The notes beneath the pieces were generated by a model. That model was given only the letters and a program-made list of their open reading frames with translations, was not told the DNA's origin and made no database searches. Below, in pieces: positions 55,816-64,000 of a DNA stretch of 64,000 nucleotides (position 1 is the stretch's first letter; each line of letters opens with the position of its first letter). Position numbers and translations under genes: made by a program. The stretch covers positions 310,001 to 374,000 of the forward strand of contig BGKB01000018.1 in assembly GCA_003116975.1 (NCBI GenBank), in the 5' to 3' direction. Source of the stretch: Aurantiochytrium sp. KH105. Lineage: Eukaryota > Sar > Bigyra > Thraustochytrida > Thraustochytriidae.

Positions 55816-57579
55816 ATGGGAGACCTCAGCCGCGCGCGACCATGGTCCGCGCGGCAACACACGACTATTGGCGCCCAAGCAGCGCAAGTCACTCGATCTG
55901 ACGCTTTGCCAATGCGGCCTGCCTCCGCCATGGACAGACTGCGGAGTCGCGAAGCTGCGGATTCCTTGACGGGAATTCGCAAACGCAATCTTTACCAAGC
56001 GCACGCACGACGTTTGTACTCTCGCACCCAAAGTAGTCTCGACGAGCAACTTGATATGCTTGCCGCCTCCATGAAACGTGGACCAGAGCGTACCGACCAC
56101 GAGGCACGCGTGACTGCAATGGCCGCTCACTTGAGCAAACATGCACGTGAGAAACTTGCCGAACAAAATACTCAAGCGGCAACTGGCTATGCTGGTAATC
56201 GTCGTCGCCCCTCGAGCGCTCATGCAAGTCAGAGCATTCCATTGCATATTGCGAGTGAGCGAGCTGCTGAGTCTGCCAAAGCATATGGGCACGGGGCATC
56301 AGCATTTACGCGTCACGAGCCAGCCGAGGTGGATGCCGAACAGTGGCTAGAACACATGTGGGTTGCAAAAAGAACCAAAGATATGGTCTCCAAAGCTCAG
56401 GAAGAACAGGTTCGAAAGGCTCTTCGTGATTGGGAACGCGAACGAGATCAACGAGAACAGGCTTTTGAAAACACGCTTCGAATGCGCATGCAATTACGCG
56501 GGTCCACACTGCCCATGGGTTGCAAATCAGCGCGAAAATTGAGTCAGCGTCTGGAAAATGACACTGATGGACGTCTCGAGGTGGACTCCGAAGCACAGAG
56601 AGCTCGCATGGAGCGAAATCTTCAAGTGTTCAAGGCCACAGTCGATTCTTCCGCTATTCCTGGCCACCCGTATCGACAGCATTCCGCCAGCACAGCAGAA
56701 CAGCTACGACGCCCAAAGTCGGCCGCCCCGGTGCGTCGTGCACACTCGTTCAAGGATCGTCGAAATGATGCTGCCAATGCGACTGTCTTTGTTCAGCCCT
56801 TAATGCGATTTGCCCAGGCTGCACCATCTCACATTGCTGCACAGCGACGTCTGGGGCGCAAGAGTGATCAGCGTCCGTCAATCGAGAACCAGCGCGAAAA
56901 GCCAGATGCTTGGGATGCCGAAGCAAAGACAGCAAGCGACGACAAAGAAAAGAGCGGTTTTGCAGCGCGCAGCAATGAGGATTGTGATGATGGCAAGTCT
57001 GTTGACTCTTCTGATTCACCAGAAGCAGACGCGTTGCAGTCAAGAGAAGCCGAATTGGCAAGCAAAGGCTTCACTACGGTTCGTCGCGGAGACGCACGAG
57101 ATCGACGACTGGCTTGGGACGCGGATGGAGATGAAGAGCTTCAGGTGTACGAAGCTGCTGCACGACAACGAGCCCCTTCACATCAGCTAGAGGAAAAGAG
57201 CGGCAAGGCTCATTATTTCTCCACTCGCACTGGAGAGGAGCTCGAAGAGTGCAAGCAGGTTCTCGAGCGCTTTGACGATCGGGGTCTCGCGGGCGAAGTG
57301 TCCGCACAAGTTTTGCACCGAGCGCTCGTGACACCTCAGGATCTTCCTTTTCAGCTTGCTTGCAAAGGACTGCCAACCCCGGGAAGCACGCTCCCACGAG
57401 ACCCTGCTCTCCTTGCTCAGCGACTTTCGGGTGGTGTCAAAGGCAAGAAGGGCAAGGGGAAAAAGAAGAAGGGCAAGGTGGGTGCCACGAAAAAGAAGAA
57501 AAAGGCCGGCGCTGGGGCCTCGTCGCCTGGGAAAGGGAAAAAGAAGGCGGCTACCAAAGCGAAGAAGAAGAAGAAGTGA
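55816..57579 (+). CDS. Unrecognised basic protein with Lys-rich tail
   Basis: 587 residues from ATG 55816 (MGDLSRARPWSARQ); the frame is open to 55480 with an ATG there, but that extension is Ser/Leu-rich with no conserved look. The protein is hydrophilic and helical. Features seen: repeated RPxSA motifs (MRPASAMDRL, RRPSSAHAS, RRPKSAAPVRR) like those in axonemal and microtubule proteins, a charged helix at about 190-230 (VRKALRDWERERDQREQ), an acidic/Ser-rich middle, a possible helix pair (ECKQVLERFDDRGLAGEVSA), and a terminal ~45 residues of Lys/Gly/Ala ending KAKKKKK. No known domain is recognised. The RPxSA motifs and the ciliary neighbourhood suggest a flagellar protein, which is inference. 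Confidence 0.7.
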   Translation: MGDLSRARPWSARQHTTIGAQAAQVTRSDALPMRPASAMDRLRSREAADSLTGIRKRNLYQAHARRLYSRTQSSLDEQLDMLAASMKRGPERTDHEARVTAMAAHLSKHAREKLAEQNTQAATGYAGNRRRPSSAHASQSIPLHIASERAAESAKAYGHGASAFTRHEPAEVDAEQWLEHMWVAKRTKDMVSKAQEEQVRKALRDWERERDQREQAFENTLRMRMQLRGSTLPMGCKSARKLSQRLENDTDGRLEVDSEAQRARMERNLQVFKATVDSSAIPGHPYRQHSASTAEQLRRPKSAAPVRRAHSFKDRRNDAANATVFVQPLMRFAQAAPSHIAAQRRLGRKSDQRPSIENQREKPDAWDAEAKTASDDKEKSGFAARSNEDCDDGKSVDSSDSPEADALQSREAELASKGFTTVRRGDARDRRLAWDADGDEELQVYEAAARQRAPSHQLEEKSGKAHYFSTRTGEELEECKQVLERFDDRGLAGEVSAQVLHRALVTPQDLPFQLACKGLPTPGSTLPRDPALLAQRLSGGVKGKKGKGKKKKGKVGATKKKKKAGAGASSPGKGKKKAATKAKKKKK

Positions 57580-58053
57580 TCTCAAAAATGTTTTGCAAGT
57601 TTGGAATGAAGAGTATGCGATATCTTGGGCCCCAACTAGCCAAAGACAGATAAATGAATGGCATGTCTTGACCAAATAGCAGGATGCCGAACCTTGCTAA
57701 AAAGTGAAAGGTACCAAACACATATATACATTGGGAAGCTCCTGATGGTGTGAAGGAACCAGGCATTGTTTTCGTCGCATAAAAGAACAAGTTCTCTCCG
57801 ACGGTCTGAAAGATCTCTATCCTCGTTTTCCTCTTTTTCTTCTTTCTTTTTTTGGGAAGAATCGTTCCGAGAAAACAATTTGTGCACTTGCCTCTTTTGC
57901 CTTCAGCAAGTTTTCAGTTACGTCATGCCTTGCTCTACTACGTGCTGTGCCGAAAAGGTTCCTTTGTCCGTCGGATGCCAAAAAAAGTGCAATCAAGTAG
58001 AATCAATCGGTTGCTTTGTTCCAAAAATAAAAAAGGAGGTGCAACATTCGTTC
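57580..58053. other. Convergent intergenic region
   Basis: 474 bp, AT-rich with T- and A-runs (57830-57860, 58030-58070). No gene recognised. Confidence 0.5.
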
Positions 58054-61000
58054 TCATTTGTCAAAAAAGGAGAAAAGCTCCGCGAGCTTCTCCTTATCAC
58101 TGGTAAATAAGCCGGGGAATCGAGCATGTGATACCAGCATAAGAGCTCTCTTGAATTCAGTCAACGTAAGCCCCTGCGCCCCCTTTTCGCAGTCCTCACC
58201 GGCCCTATTGCACTTATGAAATACGTCGGTCAGAAATTGCTTGGTGACGCAGCCCTTTTCCGTGAGCCAACGATTGCCGTCCAGAAGATGCTTCCAATTT
58301 CCCAGCGAAAGTTGATCAACGGGTGCATTTTTGGAACGCAAACGATGGAAAATTTGTCGTGCCAGCGCTGCTTGATCTGCGGTATAGACGGCAAGATCTC
58401 CCGAGGTTAGTTCCGAACACTGCTTGAGACGTTCGAGGACACGGGAACGAAATACTTCGATGTAGTCAGCGGAGGCATTGTCTTCAATCGCCATGTCAAA
58501 TTGCCAGTCCGCAACAAAGAACAAAGCAAAAATGAAGATCTCGAGAGGTGTTTTGTTTTCAGTAGAGCACACTGCATTCAGAGCGCTACGATACTTCTTT
58601 CCGGAGAGGTCGTTGAGATCTGCGAGATCAGCTTCCTTGATCATGTCCACAGGCGACTCGTATCTGTCGAGCAATATGCTAAGGACCTTGCTGTACTCGA
58701 GAATCATGTCGGGAACATTGTCGAGCGCAAGCTTGTGAGCCTGCATCGCCTTCTCGACAATGGTAATAACATCTCCTGGCATGATGAGAATGATTCCGTT
58801 CTTGCGGACAAAGCTTCCGTGCGAAGCCCTCGAAGACATTGAGGACCCAGAGCTCCGCCGACGCTTCATAGTCATGGAGGACTTGCGCCGCTCTGATTTT
58901 GCTTTGTTGTTCTCGCTTTCTGCCACAGTTTGTACGGACACACCCGCTACAAGCTGATTCCAGACCCCTGCTTCCGCAAGACGCGTAGCACTTTCCCAAG
59001 AGTTGTTTTGGCGGAGCTTCGTCGATTGAAGTTGTACACTCCGCATGGTCTCCTGCAGTCTGCACTTGATGTCGATGACTGCATCAATGTGGGACTCGGG
59101 GTTTTGTAGAAACAGCTCGACCTCGTCCTGCGCGTTCTGCTGAAATAGAGGACTCGCAATTGCGCCTTCTTCTGTTTCACTTTGAAGGAAAAGCGCGGTG
59201 TTGTTCGCGAGCGATGGCCTCGATAGGGAAAGCTGTAGTGGTGACTTTCCACCTTGCGTCTGGAGGCGCTGCTGATTGAGGGGCTCGCCAAGAAAGAGGT
59301 CCGTGACACGCTGAAAGTCGCTGCGTATTGTTGCAATCGCTTGCAGGATTGCGTCTTCGCTGCTGAGAAGAGGCGGTAATAAGGGTGATGCCATGAAGAA
59401 TTGCGAGAGAAAGACGGAGAGAAAGGTGGAATCGCTGGGGCCCTCGGGCTCGAGCGCATCAAGAATCTCCGTGATTGCAATGACGGGGAGAGACTCGTCT
59501 ACAAATCGACTTGCGGTCTCTTGCTGCGCACTCGCTACCTGGTGTGATGCCACGGAAGCACCGGCTTGAGACTGCGTATCAATTTCCAATTTGGAGAGCA
59601 TCAGTTTGCTGCTTTGGCGCTCGAGGAGAGACCACCTAGAACTCTGCTGTCTCTGCATCAAGACAAGTGGGGATTGCGGCTCGAGGAGTGCACGGTCACT
59701 AGTAAGCCCATCGCGAGGTGCGGTCTGGATTTCTAATAGTTCTCCTTCTAAAAGAGTCGATCCACGACTGAGACTGAGCGCGGAACCCCGTCGCACCAGC
59801 GCGCTTCCGCGAATGTCACCGTGGCACAGCGTCTGTACGCGCATGAGGGAGGCTACGATATCAATGTGGTCTTGATTGTATGTTGTAAGGTCCATATGTT
59901 CTGTTACAGCGCCGAGTGGGATCTTTTCCTCTGCCTGCAAACGCAGTCGAGGAGGAATGCAACGAGCGAGATCGAGACACATTCCCAGATGAACAATTTC
60001 ATGCACAGTGTCAGCGCTGTGTAAGAGAGTGTGCTTGCTTTTGTCCTCCTCGTACAGCATTCCAAGTGTGCGTTTCAGCCAGGCCAAGAGGAGTCGGTCG
60101 TCTGCGCGATGCCTTCTATCGTCGCCATGTTCATTTGACTTTTGCTCATGTGCGGAATCATGGCTCGAGAATGGCTGTGAAATTGAAAGCACGAAGCTTG
60201 CGTCCGGTGCCTCGGCAAGCTGCTTGAGAGAGGTACCCGTCGTACGCAAGAGTCCACTGCCGAGAGCATCCACAAGCTGGCGGAGCTTTCGGGCGACCTT
60301 CATGAGAGACGCTTTGGCCTCACTCACGTCTTTTGCATGCTCGGCTTCAGACGCTGCAGCTTCGCGAAGGGCCTCGCAGGATTTCAGCTCTGCTTCGTAT
60401 TCTGCCTCCAGAGTTGCAATCTGCTCTCGCTTTTTGCGCAATATAAGCTGACGCTCGGCGACGATGCGCTCGTGATAGGCAAGGTCGTCCGAACCCTTTT
60501 GCAGATCATCCAAGAGACGCTGCCGAACGGCTGCTTGCCGAAAGGCAGACCACTTTGTAAAGTACACGCGGAGAAGGTCATCTCCCTGATACCATTTGGC
60601 AAAGATGCCCTGCATCTTCACTAAATGTTGTTTACCGAGAGCTACGGAGCGCTTCCAGGTTGAAAAGGTTCGCCGCAAAAGCCCTTGCTGCCAAAACAGG
60701 ACTGTGTCATCGAAGAGCATCTTGTGACGCTCGTGTTCCTTCTTCATATTCTGTTGTTTCTCAACAAGAGCGGCACGTTGTGTACGCAGTGCTTTCACTT
60801 CTTTGCACAATTCCTTCTCCAGAACAAAGTGTGGCGTGGTCGTTGCTTCACCATACACAACTTGCAGCAAGTGTTCGTGGAGACTCTCCACGATATCTGC
60901 CAGAGATGAGTTTACATGAAGGCTCAGTTCGCCTAAAATATTGATCACGCCGCTCGTCAGAATCTCGTTTGGCTGCCGCAAGGCCGAGGATTTACGTCGG

Positions 61001-61425
61001 TATTCTGTGAGCAGGACGTGAGCGCGGACAAAGGGCGAGGTGAACTTGGCGTCGCTCACTGAAGCCGAGTGATGGACATTGAGACTCCGCGATGGACTAT
61101 GTGCAGATAGAGTAGCTGCTTCAAGGTGCTTTGTCGCTAACAAGTCGTTAAGATCGCCTCCTCGATGGAGGACGTGCTCGTGCGCCTCGCGCACAATGTG
61201 AGCTCGATGGCCATCAGAAAGCTCAATTTTGCGCACGTGCGTTTCACGGACATTGTTCGCTGCGTTCTTCCCCCGCGTCTGTTTACGAAGTCTCGCAACA
61301 AGTGCGCTCTCATCCTCGACGCGCCAAAGACCATTCTCGCCTCGCAAGGATTCTTCACCCTGACCTCGCGAAGCGGCCGGCAACGTCAATCTGTCGTATG
61401 TTCGCAATTTTCTTCTTGTTTTCAT
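58054..61425 (-). CDS. Large coiled-coil protein of unknown function
   Basis: 1,123 residues from ATG 61425. The N-terminus is basic. Residues about 210-360 are coiled coil containing SFI1-like Trp motifs (LLRRTFSTWKRSV, GIFAKWYQGDDLLRVYFTKW). About 440-500 is a helical domain beginning LLLAWLKRTLGMLYEE. The middle is Ser/Gln-rich, with Arg/Ser clusters (TMKRRRSSGSSMSS). The C-terminal 200 residues are helical, include NWKHLLDGNRWLTEKG and an EF-hand-like end (LTLTEFKRALMLVS), and finish FSFFDK. No enzyme motif or signal peptide is seen. The SFI1-like Trp repeats and the divergent IFT52 neighbour suggest a centrin-binding basal body or axoneme role (inference). Confidence 0.7.
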   Translation of the reverse strand: MKTRRKLRTYDRLTLPAASRGQGEESLRGENGLWRVEDESALVARLRKQTRGKNAANNVRETHVRKIELSDGHRAHIVREAHEHVLHRGGDLNDLLATKHLEAATLSAHSPSRSLNVHHSASVSDAKFTSPFVRAHVLLTEYRRKSSALRQPNEILTSGVINILGELSLHVNSSLADIVESLHEHLLQVVYGEATTTPHFVLEKELCKEVKALRTQRAALVEKQQNMKKEHERHKMLFDDTVLFWQQGLLRRTFSTWKRSVALGKQHLVKMQGIFAKWYQGDDLLRVYFTKWSAFRQAAVRQRLLDDLQKGSDDLAYHERIVAERQLILRKKREQIATLEAEYEAELKSCEALREAAASEAEHAKDVSEAKASLMKVARKLRQLVDALGSGLLRTTGTSLKQLAEAPDASFVLSISQPFSSHDSAHEQKSNEHGDDRRHRADDRLLLAWLKRTLGMLYEEDKSKHTLLHSADTVHEIVHLGMCLDLARCIPPRLRLQAEEKIPLGAVTEHMDLTTYNQDHIDIVASLMRVQTLCHGDIRGSALVRRGSALSLSRGSTLLEGELLEIQTAPRDGLTSDRALLEPQSPLVLMQRQQSSRWSLLERQSSKLMLSKLEIDTQSQAGASVASHQVASAQQETASRFVDESLPVIAITEILDALEPEGPSDSTFLSVFLSQFFMASPLLPPLLSSEDAILQAIATIRSDFQRVTDLFLGEPLNQQRLQTQGGKSPLQLSLSRPSLANNTALFLQSETEEGAIASPLFQQNAQDEVELFLQNPESHIDAVIDIKCRLQETMRSVQLQSTKLRQNNSWESATRLAEAGVWNQLVAGVSVQTVAESENNKAKSERRKSSMTMKRRRSSGSSMSSRASHGSFVRKNGIILIMPGDVITIVEKAMQAHKLALDNVPDMILEYSKVLSILLDRYESPVDMIKEADLADLNDLSGKKYRSALNAVCSTENKTPLEIFIFALFFVADWQFDMAIEDNASADYIEVFRSRVLERLKQCSELTSGDLAVYTADQAALARQIFHRLRSKNAPVDQLSLGNWKHLLDGNRWLTEKGCVTKQFLTDVFHKCNRAGEDCEKGAQGLTLTEFKRALMLVSHARFPGLFTSDKEKLAELFSFFDK

Positions 61426-62126
61426 CCTTCCTTTATCACAGCGCGGCAGCTTCTACACTGCCTGCGCTGTCTGCTCGCGCCGTTCGCACACGCGAGCTGC
61501 AGCTGCTTGATTTGCGTGCGCTCTCAAAGAAAGGTGTGCACCGACCGATCGCCGCTGCCGCAAAAAGAGAGAAAAAAGAAAAAAAGAATAGAAAAGAAAA
61601 AAAGAACCGTAAACCTAACCTGGCCCTAACCGGTTTGACCGTTTCGTTGCGGTGCGTTGCGTTGCGTTGCTGCAAGGTCTTCATTCATTCCTACTAGAAC
61701 TTATGATAAACAGCGCGAGTGCGTGAGTGCGCGGCTGCGATAGAGAACGAGAAGGGAGAAACCCAAGAGGCAGGCAGGCACAAGAAAGAAAGAGGCCAGC
61801 CGGGCCTGCCGACCCAGCATAACTATTCGGGGCGAGGGCATGGCTGAGACGCGGCGCTGCTTGGCCGCCCAGAACTGAGCGCCAAGGGCATCGGGAGCTC
61901 GCGTCGCGCGCGGCGAACAGAAGCAAGGAGGAGAGAGGCGAAGGCGAGAGCGACTTCTGTCACGACCCGAATCGTTTGCCGTGTGCCTGAAGGATCTGTC
62001 ACAAAGGCTGCGCGAGGAAAAGAAAGACGTTGCTGCGGCCCGACGCTGTCAAAGGCTGGTTTAGTAGCTTGTTCTAGTCCCTCGACCTAGTTGCCGAGGA
62101 CGCGTGACGATTGGCTGCTGGCTGAG
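61426..62126. promoter_or_regulatory. Divergent upstream region (coiled-coil unknown / IFT52)
   Basis: 701 bp between divergent starts; contains a purine-rich stretch (61559-61604) and GCGTTGC repeats near 61650-61672. No gene recognised. Confidence 0.45.
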
Positions 62127-63698
62127 ATGAGCACCAACAACACAATAGCCGCGGAGGCGAATGTTGGCAAGACGATTCTGATTGATGCAGCAAAGCGCGA
62201 AACGCACCATGGAAACAATGGTTTGAAGCGTCTTCATCGCCGACTGCGCAACGCGTACAAGGTGGAGGTCAACAAGGAGCCTCTGACCGCAGAGGTGCTC
62301 ACGGATGTGTCGCTTATCATTTTTGGTGGTCCGCGAGAAAAGTTTTCCTCTGCAGAGTTCGCAGTTCTCAAGCAGTTTTTGGACCAAGGAGGATCTGTAC
62401 TCTTCATGCTCGGCGAGGGTGGTGAGGAAAAGTATGGTACGAATGTGAACTTTTTGCTGGAGGAGTTCGGAATCTCATTCAACAATGATAGCGTCGCACG
62501 AACCGTGTACTACAAGTACCTGCACCCAAAGGAAGTTTTCATTGGTAATGGCGTGCTGAATCGCGGAATGGCCGAAGGCGCCAAGTTATCGTCTGGGTCT
62601 GGACCCGGCAAGCGTGGAAGCAGCAAGATCGACAAACGGCGCGCAAAGCAGGCTAGTTCCTCGTTGGCCAGCAAATCAAAGAGGAGGGATGACAGCGGCA
62701 AGGAAAATGGCGGGCTTGAGTTCGTGTATCCGTATGGCAGCACACTCAACGTTCAGAAACCAGCCGTGGCGTTGTTGTCGTCTGGACACATTTCTTACCC
62801 TCTCAACCGCCCAGTTGTCGCCTGCGCGCAAACGAGTGGCTCAGCAACCTGGGAGAAAAAAGGAGCTGGACGCATTGGCGTCGTTGGGTCCGTTGAAATG
62901 TTCTCCGACAACTGGCTGACGCACGAGGACAACGAAAAGGTTTTTGATGTCCTCAGCAAGTGGCTCCTGGGCGAGGGGGGTGTCATTCTTGATCACGCAG
63001 ATGCAGAGGACCCGGATGTAAGCGATTACCACCACGTTCCGAACACGGAGGCTCTCGCCGAACGGCTCCGCTCTTGTTTGCAAGAAGGCGAGCCGCTTCC
63101 TCAGGACTTCACAGATCTCTTTGCTGAGGATGTTTTCAAGTTTGACACCAACCTCATCCCTGAGGCCGTTGCCTTGTACAAGACGCTCAGTGTCAAGCAC
63201 GAACCTCTGACGCTTATCCCGCCCCAGTTCGAAGCCCCGCTTCCTCCCTTGGTGCCAGCGGTCTTCCCTCCGGCGATGCGCGAGCCTCCGCCCCCTGCAC
63301 TCGACCAGTTTGACCTTGACGAGCACTTTGCATCGGAGCGCTTACGTCTGGCTCAGCTCACCAACAAGTGCGAGGACGACGATCTCGAGTATTACGTCCG
63401 TGAAAGCGGTGAGACCCTCGGCGTGGTCCGTGAAATGGGTGTGGACCCTGAAGATCTCAAGGGCGAGCATGGTGCCAAACGCATTCTCGAGTTTATGCTC
63501 CGCGAGCTTGTCCGCTTTAAGAAGCTCAATCAAGATGAGCCCGCGGGGCACGGTGAGAATCAACCTCTTCGAGCGAATCGCGAGGAACAAGTTTCCTTTT
63601 CGCAGCCAAAGCGCGGCGTCAGTGCCAGTTCGAATGCCTCGTCCTTCTACAATATCGAGGAAAGTGTCGGTGCGGAGTACAAGGAAGGCAAAGAATAA
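62127..63698 (+). CDS. IFT52: Intraflagellar transport protein IFT52 (IFT-B core)
   Basis: 523 residues from ATG 62127 (MSTNNTIAAEANVGKTILID); an upstream open stretch to 62091 lacks an ATG-supported extension. The N-terminal GIFT domain carries LIIFGGPREKFSSAEF and VLFMLGEGGEEKYGTN, YYKYLHPKEVFIGNGVLNRG, then FVYPYGSTLNVQKPAVALLS and PLNRPVVA, all IFT52 hallmarks. The middle and C-terminal parts keep DAEDPDVSDYHHVP, LTLIPPQFEAPLPPL, PAVFPPAMREPPPPAL and ARLAQLTNKC-like sequence (LRLAQLTNKCEDDDLEYYV). A basic Ser/Lys-rich linker of about 40 residues (about 160-205) is longer than in the human protein (437 aa). IFT52 is a central IFT-B1 subunit needed for cilium assembly. Confidence 0.95.
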   Translation: MSTNNTIAAEANVGKTILIDAAKRETHHGNNGLKRLHRRLRNAYKVEVNKEPLTAEVLTDVSLIIFGGPREKFSSAEFAVLKQFLDQGGSVLFMLGEGGEEKYGTNVNFLLEEFGISFNNDSVARTVYYKYLHPKEVFIGNGVLNRGMAEGAKLSSGSGPGKRGSSKIDKRRAKQASSSLASKSKRRDDSGKENGGLEFVYPYGSTLNVQKPAVALLSSGHISYPLNRPVVACAQTSGSATWEKKGAGRIGVVGSVEMFSDNWLTHEDNEKVFDVLSKWLLGEGGVILDHADAEDPDVSDYHHVPNTEALAERLRSCLQEGEPLPQDFTDLFAEDVFKFDTNLIPEAVALYKTLSVKHEPLTLIPPQFEAPLPPLVPAVFPPAMREPPPPALDQFDLDEHFASERLRLAQLTNKCEDDDLEYYVRESGETLGVVREMGVDPEDLKGEHGAKRILEFMLRELVRFKKLNQDEPAGHGENQPLRANREEQVSFSQPKRGVSASSNASSFYNIEESVGAEYKEGKE

Positions 63699-64000
63699 AA
63701 GTGTAAAAGACGAATTGGATTTTGCTTGTGTGTCCAATGTTCCACATCTTGGTGTCGCATTCACTATGGCCGGCCTCACTTTTAAAATTAAATACGATTC
63801 GCTTTTGGTCACGGCGATGATCGCTATTTTGCAACGAGGACAGGCGAATGTGGTGGCATCACATCCGAACAAGCGCCAAATCGTAGCCTCGCATTTCAGT
63901 ATCAAATTCGAACAAGAATCGAAGCATTTTTACATGGTCATTCCTATGTTGGCTGAGAACACGCGCCTGAGCTGTGTGCGTTAGGCCTACTTGGGTTCGA
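63699..64000. other. 3' flank of IFT52, right window edge
   Basis: 302 bp, AT-richer; no gene recognised before the edge. Confidence 0.4.

Noticed and set aside
61603-61630. Telomere-like CCTAACC/CCCTAACC motifs
   Set aside because: Only two isolated, imperfect units in an intergenic region between genes; not an array.

Overview
This window is nuclear DNA from a eukaryotic microbe. The genes are compact and intron-poor: only three spliced genes are seen, each with one short GT-AG intron. Coding DNA is GC-rich, and tetra- and pentanucleotide tandem repeats sit in the gaps between genes. The content includes cilium/flagellum genes (IFT52, CFAP161, CFAP210), mitochondrial genes (SDHD, phosphate carrier) and stramenopile-style mosaic surface proteins. 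I infer a stramenopile, most consistent with a thraustochytrid/labyrinthulean. That assignment is inference, not proof.

Layout, left to right. 1-736: 5' part of an aminotransferase (minus). 1179-1415: two near-identical tRNA-Glu(UUC) genes. 1539-5991: an LTR retroelement fossil of Ty3/Gypsy type, inserted just upstream of the tRNA pair. 6284-12522: three minus-strand genes, CFAP210-like, an FHA-WDR70 fusion and a WASP-like protein. 14010-18180: two plus-strand genes, an NMA111/Deg7-type PDZ protease and GID8. 18313-23439: a giant secreted or surface mosaic protein (minus). 23892-25238: an FDXACB1-like methyltransferase (plus). 25604-26380: SDHD (minus). 27351-29510: a methyltransferase-TPR protein (minus). 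31206-32434: mitochondrial phosphate carrier (plus). 33223-35079: a signal peptide-2OG oxygenase-like-CTR copper transporter fusion (minus). 35982-37160: CFAP161 (minus). 38056-46528: two plus-strand genes, a coiled-coil protein with a dynein-stalk-like C-terminus and a 1,899-residue protein with 13 tandem PEX14-N-like repeats. 47093-48139: glutathionyl-hydroquinone reductase (minus). 49407-52415: a kinesin-like protein with a degenerate motor (plus). 52815-53444: DUF3228 protein (minus). 53682-57579: AP endonuclease and a Lys-tailed unknown (plus). 58054-61425: a large coiled-coil unknown (minus). 62127-63698: IFT52 (plus).

Functional themes. Cilia are well represented: three confident ciliary proteins plus several unassigned coiled-coil or microtubule-type neighbours, two of which share divergent upstream regions with ciliary genes. 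Mitochondrial energy metabolism and housekeeping repair or modification genes fill most of the rest.

The most striking observation is the protein at 40829-46528. It carries about thirteen copies of a module resembling the N-terminal PEX5/PEX19-binding domain of peroxin 14, followed by about 800 unassigned residues and a C-terminal Cys-Arg-Leu resembling a peroxisomal PTS1. I know of no described protein with this layout. The 2OG-CTR, FHA-WDR70, kinesin pseudo-motor and dynein-stalk-like proteins are further unusual architectures.
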